Origin: an uncultured Clostridia bacterium | GTDB taxonomy: Bacteria; Bacillota; Clostridia; TANB77; CAG-508 | Direction of reading: 5' to 3' | Length of the DNA stretch: 50,451 nt | Assembly (NCBI GenBank): GCA_934177795.1 | Contig: CAKPPS010000008.1 | Location: 1-50,451, forward strand | Shown here: piece by piece, positions 26,822 through 35,286 of the stretch | How positions within the stretch are numbered: the stretch's first letter is position 1 | Layout: the number at the start of each line of letters is the position of its first letter | The notes under the pieces: generated by a model | Seen by the model: the letters and a program-made list of their open reading frames with translations, nothing else | Told to the model about the DNA's origin: nothing | Databases searched by the model: none | Program-made: the position numbers and the translations under genes

Positions 26822-27349
26822 TTATGCTTCTGGTTCAATTATTCCGTAATTTTTTCCATCTTTTAATTTGTGTATAACATTTACTTTTCCTGTTTCAACA
26901 TTTATAAATGTTAAAAAATTGTGTGTTGGTTTTTCTTGTAATTTAAGAATTGCATCTTCTGGTTGCATTGGTTTTATTTCATAATATGATGTTTTTACTA
27001 TTTCGTTTGCTATTTCTGGAATATTTCCTTCTGAAAATTCTATTGTTTTTAAACTTCCATCTCTTAACATTTTTTCTTTTTTAGTTTTTGCTTTTCTTAT
27101 TTGTCCTTCTAAGATGTCTATATCTTTATCTATAGAAGCATATAAGTCTTTATCTTCTGTTACTGCTCTATATTTTTCTCCACCAGCTACAACACATATT
27201 TCAGCTATTTGTTCATTTTTTTCTGTTTTTAAAGTCACATCTGCTTCTGCTTCTTCAAAGTATTTATCAATTCTATCTAATTTTTTTTCAACATAGTCAT
27301 TTATAGCTTCTGTTATCTTTAGTTCCTTTCCTATTATTTTTATTTTCAT
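26822..27349 (-). CDS. hpf: Ribosome hibernation promoting factor, long form
   Basis: Binds 30S subunits and dimerises 70S ribosomes to 100S in stationary phase. The 175 residues have an N-terminal HPF/RaiA domain (IIGKELKITEAINDYVEKKL, then DLYASIDKDIDILEGQIRKAK) and a C-terminal dimerisation domain of about 55 residues (YYEIKPMQPEDAILKLQ, HNFLTFINVETGKVNVIH). Length and two-domain form match the long HPF of Firmicutes. GGGAG precedes the ATG. Confidence 0.96.
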   Translation of the reverse strand: MKIKIIGKELKITEAINDYVEKKLDRIDKYFEEAEADVTLKTEKNEQIAEICVVAGGEKYRAVTEDKDLYASIDKDIDILEGQIRKAKTKKEKMLRDGSLKTIEFSEGNIPEIANEIVKTSYYEIKPMQPEDAILKLQEKPTHNFLTFINVETGKVNVIHKLKDGKNYGIIEPEA

Positions 27350-27430
27350 AAAAATCGCTCCCTTCTCTCTTTTATGCTTTAATTAAATACGTGAATATTA
27401 TATATGTTATTTTTCTTTTTTGCAACCCTT

Positions 27431-28159
27431 TTAAAATATTTCTTCCAAGCCATATACTTTTTCCATTTTTTCATCAAAATAGATTTTACTAACTAATTTA
27501 AATTCTTCTAACGATTCATTTTTCAAATTAAAAGAAAATACTTTTTTAGGAGATGCTCCTATTGTGTATATTATTGCATTTTTTGTACTTTCAGATATAG
27601 AAATGGCAGATTTGTCTTGTCTTGAACATGGCTCACATTTAAATCCATTGTCTTTTATGCTAAAATGATTCAAATTATTTTTCTCTCTACAATTAACACA
27701 TTCATTAATTCGTGGAGTGAATCCTAAAATTTTTAATAATCTTAATTTAAATATACTAATTATTAAATCTTTATCTTTATCTGTTTCTGATATGCTATAT
27801 AATGCATTTAAGTATAGTTGTAATATATTATAGCAATTTTCATTTTCTTCTGTTATATCTTGTACTATTTTATTTAAATGTATTGCATATTTTAGTTTAT
27901 CTAAATCTGTTCGTATATTATAAAACATCTCTATTGTTTCAGATGAATTTATGTGATATGTACTTGTCCCTTGATACATCAAATAATCGCAAAAGCAAAA
28001 AAGTTGTGTTCCAGCTAGAAGTGCACTTTTCGGTTTTCTTGCACCTTTAGCTGAACATGATATTTTTCCTAAATTTGGTGTTAATATTGTAAGCATTTTA
28101 TCATAATCTCCCATATTATTTTCTGCTATTACTATTCCTTTAATTTTTATTGTTGCCAT
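27431..28159 (-). CDS. recO: DNA repair protein RecO
   Basis: Recombination mediator that loads RecA with RecR. The 242 residues have an N-terminal OB fold (IKIKGIVIAENNMGDYDKMLTI, then FCDYLMYQG) and a helical C-terminal part with four zinc-binding cysteines (CVNCREK and CEPCSRQ). It sits in the conserved era-yqzL-recO order. Confidence 0.94.
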   Translation of the reverse strand: MATIKIKGIVIAENNMGDYDKMLTILTPNLGKISCSAKGARKPKSALLAGTQLFCFCDYLMYQGTSTYHINSSETIEMFYNIRTDLDKLKYAIHLNKIVQDITEENENCYNILQLYLNALYSISETDKDKDLIISIFKLRLLKILGFTPRINECVNCREKNNLNHFSIKDNGFKCEPCSRQDKSAISISESTKNAIIYTIGASPKKVFSFNLKNESLEEFKLVSKIYFDEKMEKVYGLEEIF

Positions 28160-28174
28160 ATCGTTTTCCTTTTA

Positions 28175-28336
28175 TCATAATATTATATTATTTTCCTTTT
28201 TTATTGTTTTATCTATTATAATATCTGATGTATTTTTTTCTATATTTTCCTCTATATTTTCTATTTGTTTTAATTCCAAATATGTGTCTATATTCCCTGT
28301 ATTTTTAAATGTTTGCCATGCAATCTTTTTTATCAT
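28175..28336 (-). CDS. yqzL: YqzL-like small protein
   Basis: 53 residues, missed by length-limited gene calling. The core WQTFKNTGNIDTYLELKQIE matches the YqzL family (a W-x-x-F-x-x-T-G-x-I-x-x-Y-L pattern). In Bacillus subtilis yqzL also sits between era and recO. The start is ATG 28336, 9 nt after GGAG; another ATG at 28345 directly abuts that site. A charged tail extends beyond the usual family length. Function is unknown in the family. Confidence 0.82.
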   Translation of the reverse strand: MIKKIAWQTFKNTGNIDTYLELKQIENIEENIEKNTSDIIIDKTIKKENNIIL

Positions 28337-28403
28337 TGTTATCATCTCCATTTTTTAGTTTTCACTATTATCTTTTGCAATTTTTGTTTTATTATTCAAA
28401 TTA

Positions 28404-29312
28404 TTATTTATTTAATTTGAATTTATTATTTACTATAGATTGATTATCTATCCAATCTTCTTTTACCTTTACCCAAGTTTTTAAATTAATTTTTAACCCA
28501 AAGTTTTTTTCCATATCAATCCTTGCTGCTCTACCAATTCTTTTTAGCATTTCACCATTTTTTCCTATTATTATTCCTTTATGTGATTCTCTTAAACAAT
28601 AAATAACTGCTTCTATATCATATATTTCTTCATTATTTTTATTTTTTCTTAATTTCATTTTTTCTACTTCCACATATATTCCGTGTGGTACTTCATCTTT
28701 TAACAATTTTAACGCTTTTTCCCTTATAGTTTCTTCAGCAAGTTGTCTCATTGTTTGGTCTGTATATTCTTCTATATCATAATATGCTGGACCTACTTTT
28801 AAGTTTTTTTCTATTTCATCTAGTATTATATTTCTATATTTTGCATTTGTCGCAGATATTGGTATAACTGCTTCAAAATCATATTCTTTGCTATAAATAT
28901 CTATTAAATTTAATAATTTTTCTCTTTTGACTAAATCTATTTTGTTAATAATTAATATTGTTTTTCTTTTACTTTGCTTTATTTTTTCTAGTATTAATCT
29001 ATCACCTTTTCCTATATCTTCACTTGTTGCTTCTATTAGAAATAATAAAACATCAGCATCAGGAATACTTAAAAAAGAAGTTTCATTCATAGTTTCATTT
29101 AATTTATGTTTAGGTTTGTGTATTCCTGGTGTGTCTGTAAACACAATTTGAGCTCCTTCTCTATTTACTATTCCTTTTATTGCAGTTCTTGTTGTTTGTA
29201 CTTTATTTGCAATAGCTGCTACTTTTTCTCCAACCAACAAATTTAATAATGTTGACTTTCCTACATTTGTTCTTCCAACTAATGTTACAAATCCAGATTT
29301 AAAATTTTCCAT
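28404..29312 (-). CDS. era: GTPase Era
   Basis: Ribosome-assembly GTPase acting on 16S rRNA 3' end maturation. In 302 residues: G1 GRTNVGKSTLL (Thr in place of the usual Pro), G3 DTPGIHKP, G4 NKIDLV, then a C-terminal KH domain with IIGKNGEMLKRIG. It is the first gene of era-yqzL-recO. The ribosome-binding site is weak. The upstream gap 29313-29547 holds only a small AAAAGGTT/AACCTTTT hairpin. Confidence 0.96.
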   Translation of the reverse strand: MENFKSGFVTLVGRTNVGKSTLLNLLVGEKVAAIANKVQTTRTAIKGIVNREGAQIVFTDTPGIHKPKHKLNETMNETSFLSIPDADVLLFLIEATSEDIGKGDRLILEKIKQSKRKTILIINKIDLVKREKLLNLIDIYSKEYDFEAVIPISATNAKYRNIILDEIEKNLKVGPAYYDIEEYTDQTMRQLAEETIREKALKLLKDEVPHGIYVEVEKMKLRKNKNNEEIYDIEAVIYCLRESHKGIIIGKNGEMLKRIGRAARIDMEKNFGLKINLKTWVKVKEDWIDNQSIVNNKFKLNK

Positions 29313-29547
29313 TATTTTCTTGTATGCTATATTTATGTCTAATACTACATACTCTCCTTATATAATATATTTAGGTTTTTAAAAGGTTCCCTATAAACCT
29401 TTTTTCATTTTCTATTATACACTATTTTTATGCTAAATTTGTAGAATTTTTTGATTTTATTTTATTTTTTTATAAATTGTCAAATTTAGATTTTTAACTA
29501 TAATAAAAAATCTCAGATTACTAACAATTACTATTTTTTATTATATA

Positions 29548-29577
29548 AAACTCCTTAACCATATTGGCAAGGAGTTT
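29548..29577 (-). terminator. Terminator of thrS
   Basis: AAACTCCTT pairs with AAGGAGTTT around a 12-nt loop just after the thrS stop. The following T-tract (TTATAT) is weak. Confidence 0.65.
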
Positions 29578-29582
29578 ATTAC

Positions 29583-31520
29583 TTATTTAGTTTTTAATTT
29601 TCTTTCTTCTATTGCTTCTTCTAAAAATTCTTCTACTGTTTTTACTCCCATATCGCCTTTAGCTCTTGAACGAACAGATACTGTATTTCCTTCAACTTCT
29701 TTCTCTCCTACTATTAACATATATGGAATTTTTGCTAATTGAGCTTCACGAATTTTATAACCTGTTTTTTCGTTTCTATCATCAACTTCTACTCTAATTC
29801 CATTTTTTCTATACTCATCTCTTATTTTATATGCATACTCATGTTGATTATCTGTAATTGGTAATATTCTAATTTGTTCAGGAGCTAACCATAATGGTAG
29901 ATTTCCTTTTGTTTCTTCTAGTAAGAATGAAATAAATCTGTCAGAACTTCCAAGTATAGCTCTATGAATTACAACTGGTCTATGTTCTTTTCCATCTTCA
30001 CCTACATATTCTAGATTAAATCTTTCTGGTAATGCAAAATCTAATTGACATGTTGGAATTGTTACGTCATGATTTAATGCTGTTTTTATCTGAATATCAA
30101 TTTTAGGTCCATAAAATGCTGCTTCTCCTTCTGCTTCATAAAATGGTATTTCTAATTCTGTTAAAATTTCACGTAATTGACTTTCTGCTGTTTCCCACAT
30201 TTGGTCATTGTCTATATATTTTTCTTTATTATTTTTATCTCTTAGTGATAAACGATATTGAAATGCTGATGCTGGGAATCCAAAATCTTTTTGATATACT
30301 TCTACTATTAATTTTAATACTTTTCCTACCTCTTCTTTTATTTGATCTGGACGTACAAATAAATGAGCATCATTTTGACACATCTGGCGAACTCTTTCAA
30401 GCCCACAAACACTACCACTTGCTTCATATCTGAAATCATGAGCTAATTCACCTATTCTTATTGGTAAATCTCTATATGAATGCATTTTATTTTTATATAT
30501 TAACATATGATGTGGACAATTCATTGGTCTTAAAACCATTTCTTCATTATCCATTTTCATAGCAGGAAACATATCTTCTTTATAGTGTTCCCAATGTCCA
30601 CTTGTTTTATATAATTCAACATTTGCAAGTGATGGTGTATATACATGCTTATATCCTAATGAAATTTCTTTATCTTGTATATATCTTTCTAAAATCATTC
30701 TTATTGTAGCTCCATTAGGCAGATACATTGGTAATCCAGAGCCAACTAATGGATGTGTCATAAATATTTCTTGTTCTTTTCCTATTTTTCTATGGTCTCT
30801 TTGTTTTGCATCCTCTAAAAATTGTAAATATGCTTCCAATTGACTTGCTTTAGGAAATGATATAGCATAAATTCTTTGAAGCATTTTATTTTTTTCATTA
30901 CCTCTCCAATATGCACCAGAAGATGATAATATTTTTACTGATTTTACTTTTCCTGTACTCATTAAATGAGGTCCTGCACATAAATCTGTAAAATCACCTT
31001 GTTTATAAAAACTAATTTCTTCTCCTTCTGGTAATTCCTCTATTAGTTCTTTTTTATATGGTTGATTTTTCATTAATTCTATAGCTTCTTTTTTTGATAA
31101 AACAAATCTTTCTATTGCTATATTTTCTTTTATTATTTTTTTCATTTCTTTTTCGATATTAGCTTTATCTTCATCAGTAAAAGGTTTTTCTACATCAAAA
31201 TCATAATAAAATCCATTTTCTATGCTAGGTCCTATGGCAAATTTAACATCAGGAAATAATCTTTGTACAGCTTGTGCCATAATATGAGATGTTGTATGCC
31301 AATATGCTTTTTTTCCTTCTATATCTTCATCTTGAAATGTATGAATAACTAAATTACAATCTTCTGTTAAATTAAATCTTAAATCTTCTATTTTCCCATT
31401 CACTTCTCCTGCAGTTGCATTTCTAGCTAGCCCTTCACTAATTTTCTTAGCTACTTCTATAATTGATGTACCTTTTTCGACCTCAATTACTGTATTATCT
31501 TTTAATGTTACTTTAATCAT
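29583..31520 (-). CDS. thrS: Threonine-tRNA ligase
   Basis: Charges tRNA-Thr. The 645 residues have the order TGS domain (1-62), editing domain with HTTSHIMAQAVQ near residue 76, class II catalytic core (motif 2 region FRYEASGSVCGLERVRQM; zinc ligands MNCPHH near residue 338; HRAILGSSDRF as motif 3) and a C-terminal anticodon-binding domain. AAGGAGG precedes the ATG. The long leader is a T-box, so expression should rise when tRNA-Thr is uncharged. A tRNA-Thr gene lies just upstream on the other strand. Confidence 0.98.
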   Translation of the reverse strand: MIKVTLKDNTVIEVEKGTSIIEVAKKISEGLARNATAGEVNGKIEDLRFNLTEDCNLVIHTFQDEDIEGKKAYWHTTSHIMAQAVQRLFPDVKFAIGPSIENGFYYDFDVEKPFTDEDKANIEKEMKKIIKENIAIERFVLSKKEAIELMKNQPYKKELIEELPEGEEISFYKQGDFTDLCAGPHLMSTGKVKSVKILSSSGAYWRGNEKNKMLQRIYAISFPKASQLEAYLQFLEDAKQRDHRKIGKEQEIFMTHPLVGSGLPMYLPNGATIRMILERYIQDKEISLGYKHVYTPSLANVELYKTSGHWEHYKEDMFPAMKMDNEEMVLRPMNCPHHMLIYKNKMHSYRDLPIRIGELAHDFRYEASGSVCGLERVRQMCQNDAHLFVRPDQIKEEVGKVLKLIVEVYQKDFGFPASAFQYRLSLRDKNNKEKYIDNDQMWETAESQLREILTELEIPFYEAEGEAAFYGPKIDIQIKTALNHDVTIPTCQLDFALPERFNLEYVGEDGKEHRPVVIHRAILGSSDRFISFLLEETKGNLPLWLAPEQIRILPITDNQHEYAYKIRDEYRKNGIRVEVDDRNEKTGYKIREAQLAKIPYMLIVGEKEVEGNTVSVRSRAKGDMGVKTVEEFLEEAIEERKLKTK

Positions 31521-31569
31521 ACCAAACTCCTCCTTGTTTTATTATATTTTTATGAATGTCCCCAATATA

Positions 31570-31795
31570 ACATTAAAGCACTCTTATGAATATTATACAT
31601 ACCCATAGGAGTGCTTATTTTACACGGTTCCATCCTAATTTTTACTTAATCTTAGATTGTAACGTATCTTACACGTTTGGCTTATTCACCAACAACTAAA
31701 AAAGGTAGTTTTTCAAATATGTTTTTCTAGATTAGCTTTCAGCTTATAACTAATCCTCTCTTTAGATAACCTCTATTTTACTTTTTCTTTTTATT
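31570..31795 (-). promoter_or_regulatory. T-box riboswitch (threonine) of thrS
   Basis: The minus-strand leader contains the T-box sequence AGGATGGAACCGTG (about 31636-31623), a variant of AGGGTGGNACCGCG. A terminator hairpin follows (AGCACTCCTATG arm at 31615-31604 with CATAAGAGTGCTTT at 31588-31575). Stem I lies upstream (to about 31790), and AAACTACC near 31717-31710 offers a Thr codon (ACT or ACC) as specifier. Which of the two is used cannot be settled by eye. Confidence 0.85.
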
Positions 31796-31918
31796 GTTTT
31801 TATCTATTATGTAAATAATTTTAACCCTTTTTTTCATAAAAGTCAATATTTTTATTTACATTTTTATTTTTATATATTATAATTACTATCAGTTATTTAA
31901 AGTAGTAAAAAATTATAT

Positions 31919-31994
31919 GCTTCTATAGCTCAGTTGGTAGAGTGCAGCCTTGGTAAGGCTGAGGTCACCGGTTCAATCCCGGTTAGAAGCCCCA
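31919..31994 (+). tRNA. tRNA-Thr (GGT)
   Basis: Acceptor GCTTCTA/TAGAAGC, anticodon loop TTGGTAA (anticodon GGT), T-loop TTCAATC, and CCA encoded. The discriminator base reads C. The last 12 nt overlap the stop end of sigH on the opposite strand. Confidence 0.94.
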
Positions 31995-32627
31995 AAAGTT
32001 TTTTACTGCTTTTTTTCTTATTCTCTGTATCGCATTATCCACTGATTTTACAGGTGAATCTAACTTTTGTGCTATTGTTACATAACTATATCCTTTTACA
32101 TATCCATCTAAAACTTGCTTTTCAAAATTACTTAATGTTTTTTCTATATTTTCTTCCATCTGATTAATGTATTCTTTTTTCATCAATGTTTCTAATGGAT
32201 CTTCAACAGTTTTATTATCTAAAGTATTTATTAGTTCAGTTCCACTTTCTTCTTCATTATCATAAGCTGATGCATTTAATGATAAATATGAATTTAGCGG
32301 AATATGTTTTTGCCTATTTGATGTCTTTATTGCTGTTATTAATTGTCTTTCTATACACATATTTGCAAAAGATTTAAAGCTACTATTTTTTTCTTTTTTA
32401 AATGTTTTTATTGCTTTAAATAATCCTATTAGTCCTTCTTGTACTATATCTTCTCTTTCTGCTCCAATCATAAAATATTTACTAACTTTCATATTTACTA
32501 ATTCTTTATATTTGTCCATTAAATATGATATTGCTTGTTGGTCACCTTTTTGAATTTCTATTATTATTTGTTCATCTGTCATATTTTCAAATTTATTCGC
32601 AGAAAAAAATACTTTTTCTTTTTGCAT
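31983..32627 (-). CDS. sigH: RNA polymerase sigma-H (stationary phase/sporulation initiation)
   Basis: 214 residues with sigma region 2 (YKELVNMKVSKYFMIGAEREDIVQEGLIGLFKAI), a conserved linker (AIKTSNRQKHIPLNSYLSL) and region 4 (LDGYVKGYSYVTIAQKL, SVDNAIQRIRKKA). This is the SigH/Spo0H pattern rather than SigA or ECF. GGAGG precedes the ATG. The final codons and TAA are antisense to the 3' end of tRNA-Thr. Its SigA-type promoter is at 32662-32690. Confidence 0.93.
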   Translation of the reverse strand: MQKEKVFFSANKFENMTDEQIIIEIQKGDQQAISYLMDKYKELVNMKVSKYFMIGAEREDIVQEGLIGLFKAIKTFKKEKNSSFKSFANMCIERQLITAIKTSNRQKHIPLNSYLSLNASAYDNEEESGTELINTLDNKTVEDPLETLMKKEYINQMEENIEKTLSNFEKQVLDGYVKGYSYVTIAQKLDSPVKSVDNAIQRIRKKAVKNFWGF

Positions 32628-32661
32628 TCGTTAAAATACCTCCAAATGTCACTTTATTAAT

Positions 32662-32690
32662 ATTATAACGATTGAAATAACTATTGTCAA
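32662..32690 (-). promoter_or_regulatory. SigA-type promoter of sigH
   Basis: Minus-strand -35 TTGACA (32690-32685), 17-nt spacer, -10 TATAAT (32667-32662). All positions match consensus. Confidence 0.9.
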
Positions 32691-32794
32691 TGGATTTTCT
32701 GGGTTTTTTTCAGTATTTTCCTTTAAGAAAAGAAGCTCCATACTTTCTATTTTTTTATCATATGTCAAATAATTTTTGAATATCCAAAAATCAT

Positions 32795-32823
32795 TTGACA
32801 TATAATAAAAAAGGTAGTATACT
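32795..32823 (+). promoter_or_regulatory. Consensus promoter of the antitoxin RNA
   Basis: -35 TTGACA, 17-nt spacer, -10 TATACT. The -35 lies in the right arm of an imperfect 18-bp inverted repeat (32761-32778 with 32785-32802). No ORF with a ribosome-binding site follows; the transcript ends at the terminator at 32871-32901. Confidence 0.85.
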
Positions 32824-32829
32824 ATATTT

Positions 32830-32901
32830 AGCTTAAGCAAGAGAATAAGTCAAAGAACTCAAATGTTCGCAGGGATATGTTGGTCGCATATCTCTTTTTT
32901 T
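32830..32901 (+). ncRNA. Putative antitoxin RNA of a type I toxin-antitoxin system
   Basis: A roughly 70-nt transcript runs from the consensus promoter to a rho-independent terminator (9-bp stem 32871-32879 with 32887-32895, 7-nt loop TTGGTCG, then a T7 run). Bases 32847-32870 nearly repeat 33019-33045, which is the antisense of the toxin ribosome-binding and start region, so this RNA can pair in trans with the toxin start. Its terminator loop UUGGUC is complementary to the GACCAA of the toxin mRNA terminator loop and fits the YUNR U-turn pattern of fast-kissing antisense RNAs. The boundaries are inferred. Confidence 0.72.
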
Positions 32902-32911
32902 GTATGAAAAT

Positions 32912-32936
32912 AAAGGCAGTTGGTCAGACTGCCTCC
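32912..32936 (-). terminator. Terminator hairpin of the toxin mRNA
   Basis: On the minus strand AGGCAGT, loop CTGACCA, ACTGCCT, then TTATTTT. The loop is complementary to the loop of the antitoxin terminator. The convergent antitoxin terminator ends about 10 nt away. Confidence 0.75.
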
Positions 32937-32945
32937 TAGCTCTCA

Positions 32946-33035
32946 CTAGTCTTGAGAATTGTCATCTTTATTGTTATCACTTAGGCTAAGTAATAATAAA
33001 ACAATAAGACGCCATATTAAGTCAAATGAACTCAA
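32946..33035 (-). CDS. Putative type I toxin, 29-residue hydrophobic peptide
   Basis: TTG start at 33035 with GGGAGG 8 nt upstream; a GTG at 33044 overlaps that site. The peptide has a short polar N-terminus, one hydrophobic helix (LIWRLIVLLLLSL, residues 6-18) and an Asp/Asn-rich soluble tail (SDNNKDDNSQD). This is the architecture of small membrane-acting type I toxins such as Fst/TxpA-like peptides, though I do not recognise a specific family. It sits in an otherwise gene-free 500-bp gap between sigH and the GH18 gene, opposite a small RNA with matching complementarity. Confidence 0.7.
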   Translation of the reverse strand: MSSFDLIWRLIVLLLLSLSDNNKDDNSQD

Positions 33036-33082
33036 AACGTTCACCTCCCTTCTCAAAGATTTCCTCTGGAAAGGATAAATGC

Positions 33083-33111
33083 ATTATACTTTATAGTTCT
33101 CTAAAAAACAA
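33083..33111 (-). promoter_or_regulatory. Promoter of the toxin mRNA
   Basis: Minus-strand -35 TTGTTT (33111-33106), 17-nt spacer, perfect -10 TATAAT (33088-33083). The resulting 5' UTR of about 40 nt contains CCTTTCC, which could pair with the GGGAGG ribosome-binding site. Confidence 0.75.
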
Positions 33112-33130
33112 TATTCAAAAGACGTTTTTA

Positions 33131-34834
33131 CTATTTTGATAATTCCTCATTCAGCATTGACCATACATCATCAGATTCCATTCCTTTTTGCCATGAAGCT
33201 ACTCCGCCTAGCTTATTATCAGTTATAAGCGATACTTTTTCCTTCAATGATTTTATATCTTCTATCCACATTTTCTTTATAGTTGAATCTTTTTCAAATT
33301 CGACATAATATTGTTTTAATTGGTCATCCCATTTTTTCTCAACATCTGATGGTAATACAGAATCTACATCCTTCATATTTACAGTTGAGCTTTTTACAAG
33401 TGTTCCATCTTTGTTTTCAGTCCATATTCTAGTATATAAAGGTATTCCTAAAACTATCTTGTCTGATTTTATTTCTTCTGTCTGTAAAAATTTAGTTAAA
33501 TTTAATTTAACCCAATCATATCCAGCTGTTGTACCAGATTTTGTACTAGATGTGCCATATTCATCGTAAGCCATAAATACTATATAATCTGCTACATTTC
33601 CTATAACATTTCTGTCAAAACACATTGACCATGTCTCTCCGCCATCTGGTGCTGTAACATCTACTGAAAGAACCACTCCTATTTCCTTTAATCTAGGCTC
33701 TAACTCTATAATAAACCTTGAATATACATCTTTATCTTCTGCTTTCATATTTTCAAAATCAATATTTATACCGTCTAATCCATACTGCACACATCTATTA
33801 ACTAATATTCCAATTAATTTTTTTCTCTTTTCATAACTATTCATTATTCTTGATGTTATTTCCAAATCTTCTTTTGCTGCTGGAGCATTTGAAACCATTG
33901 CCCATACTTTATATCCATTATTATGTGCCCAATCTATATACGCCTTTCCTTCATCTCCAATATTTTCTTTAAATGTTGCATTTTTATCTATATAGAAAAA
34001 TGATGGTGATACTACATTCACTCCTTCTATTTTTGTCCCATCTCTATTAGGTGCAGAAGTTACCTCTGAATAATAATCAAATGTCATATTTACTTTTCCA
34101 TTTATCTGTTTTTCTTCTTCCATATTTTCCCTAACTTTATATTCATTAGTCAATTTTTTAGTTTTTATATATCCTATTTTCCCGTTTTCTGTTCTTATTT
34201 TAGAATATTTTTTATCTGAAGAAATAATCACAACAGATTCACCTTTTTTTATTCTATCTATAGTTTTTGCTATAAAATTCGTTGATGACTTTACACTAGT
34301 GCCTGATTTTATGATAGCTTTTTCTTGTTCTTTATCTAATGAATCTAATGTTACCACTTTTGTTTTACTTTTATTTCCTATTTCTATATTATATACTTCT
34401 GTCATTTCAGATATTGGTAAATACATTATTTCACCTTTCTTAATAGCTTTAGTTTCCGTTTTTTTATCAGCTCCATTTATATTAATTATATTTTCTGTAG
34501 TACTAACTTCAGCTATCTTTTTTTCATAAGTTGTTATTATTTTATCCCCTTCTTCTGTTATGTATTTATCAAAGAAATTTTTGATATCTGCTTCTGATAT
34601 ATAAATATTATCTTCTTCTATTATTACTTCATTTTTTAATTGTGATGTAACATTATTATTGTTTATAATTAAGTTTATACTCTTATTTTTATCAAATATT
34701 ATATAATTATTTGCCATTATACCTACAAATATTAGAACTATTATTGCAAATATAATTTTTATCATTTTTTTATTTTTTAGTACTTTTTTATTCTTTTTTA
34801 TTTTCTTATCAGCTGCTCTTTTTCCTTTTTTCAT
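33131..34834 (-). CDS. Membrane-anchored GH18 glycosidase with SH3-like domain (YaaH/SleL type)
   Basis: 567 residues. A Lys-rich cytoplasmic start is followed by one membrane helix (about 25-47), a beta-rich region with an SH3-like segment (SVVIISSDKKYSKIRTENGKIGYI, about 195-225), and a GH18 barrel from about 245 to the end. The catalytic motif DGINIDFENM (DxxDxDxE type, near residue 353) is intact, as are SVDVTAPDGG and YIVFMAYDEYG. Related proteins are spore cortex-lytic or peptidoglycan N-acetylglucosaminidases. The anchor suggests an external wall-facing enzyme. A promoter is at 34907-34936. Confidence 0.9.
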   Translation of the reverse strand: MKKGKRAADKKIKKNKKVLKNKKMIKIIFAIIVLIFVGIMANNYIIFDKNKSINLIINNNNVTSQLKNEVIIEEDNIYISEADIKNFFDKYITEEGDKIITTYEKKIAEVSTTENIININGADKKTETKAIKKGEIMYLPISEMTEVYNIEIGNKSKTKVVTLDSLDKEQEKAIIKSGTSVKSSTNFIAKTIDRIKKGESVVIISSDKKYSKIRTENGKIGYIKTKKLTNEYKVRENMEEEKQINGKVNMTFDYYSEVTSAPNRDGTKIEGVNVVSPSFFYIDKNATFKENIGDEGKAYIDWAHNNGYKVWAMVSNAPAAKEDLEITSRIMNSYEKRKKLIGILVNRCVQYGLDGINIDFENMKAEDKDVYSRFIIELEPRLKEIGVVLSVDVTAPDGGETWSMCFDRNVIGNVADYIVFMAYDEYGTSSTKSGTTAGYDWVKLNLTKFLQTEEIKSDKIVLGIPLYTRIWTENKDGTLVKSSTVNMKDVDSVLPSDVEKKWDDQLKQYYVEFEKDSTIKKMWIEDIKSLKEKVSLITDNKLGGVASWQKGMESDDVWSMLNEELSK

Positions 34835-34906
34835 ATATTTCTCCTCTCTTTTGTCTGATTTTATATAAAAAATGATTTGTTATTTTATAAGACAAATCAC
34901 ATAACT

Positions 34907-34936
34907 ATTATACCTCTATTTCTATCTTATATTCAA
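34907..34936 (-). promoter_or_regulatory. Likely promoter of the GH18 gene
   Basis: Minus-strand -35 TTGAAT (34936-34931), 18-nt spacer, -10 TATAAT (34912-34907), about 75 nt before the start codon. The remaining stretch 34937-35207 holds no gene I can support. It has two GGAGG/GAGGTG sites followed only by 7- to 16-codon frames. Confidence 0.65.
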
Positions 34937-35207
34937 GTACTAAATAATTAATTTGTAATAAAAAATAATTGGAACATTTTTGATTCTACTCATAATTTTG
35001 AATATAATATTAAAGATAGATTATATGAAATTGTGTAATCACCATGTTTATATGTATCATTTTTTCATTGTTTTAGGCATATTTCTTCACCTCTAGAGAT
35101 TTAATCAGTCCTCCTTAAATTTTTCCAATTTCAACTAATAACTCGTTGCTATGTTCGTATTTCTTTGTTTTTCTCCATTTTTCATATCTATTCCTATTAA
35201 AAAATAT

Positions 35208-35250
35208 ATAAAAAAGAAGGAGGAACTTTGAAATTTCAAAGTTTTCTCCC
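35208..35250 (-). terminator. Terminator of the accessory FGE-fold gene
   Basis: On the minus strand GAGAAAACTTTGAAA pairs with TTTCAAAGTTCCTC (about 35248-35220), then CTTCTTTTTT. It is long and nearly perfect. Confidence 0.85.
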
Positions 35251-35286
35251 TCTGTCTGTGCTTGAATTATTTTACAGTGGTCAGTG

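Noticed and set aside
29375..29405. Hairpin AAAAGGTT/AACCTTTT with T-run on the plus strand upstream of era
   Set aside because: No plus-strand gene precedes it. It may be a chance AT-rich palindrome in the era leader, so it is not listed as a terminator.
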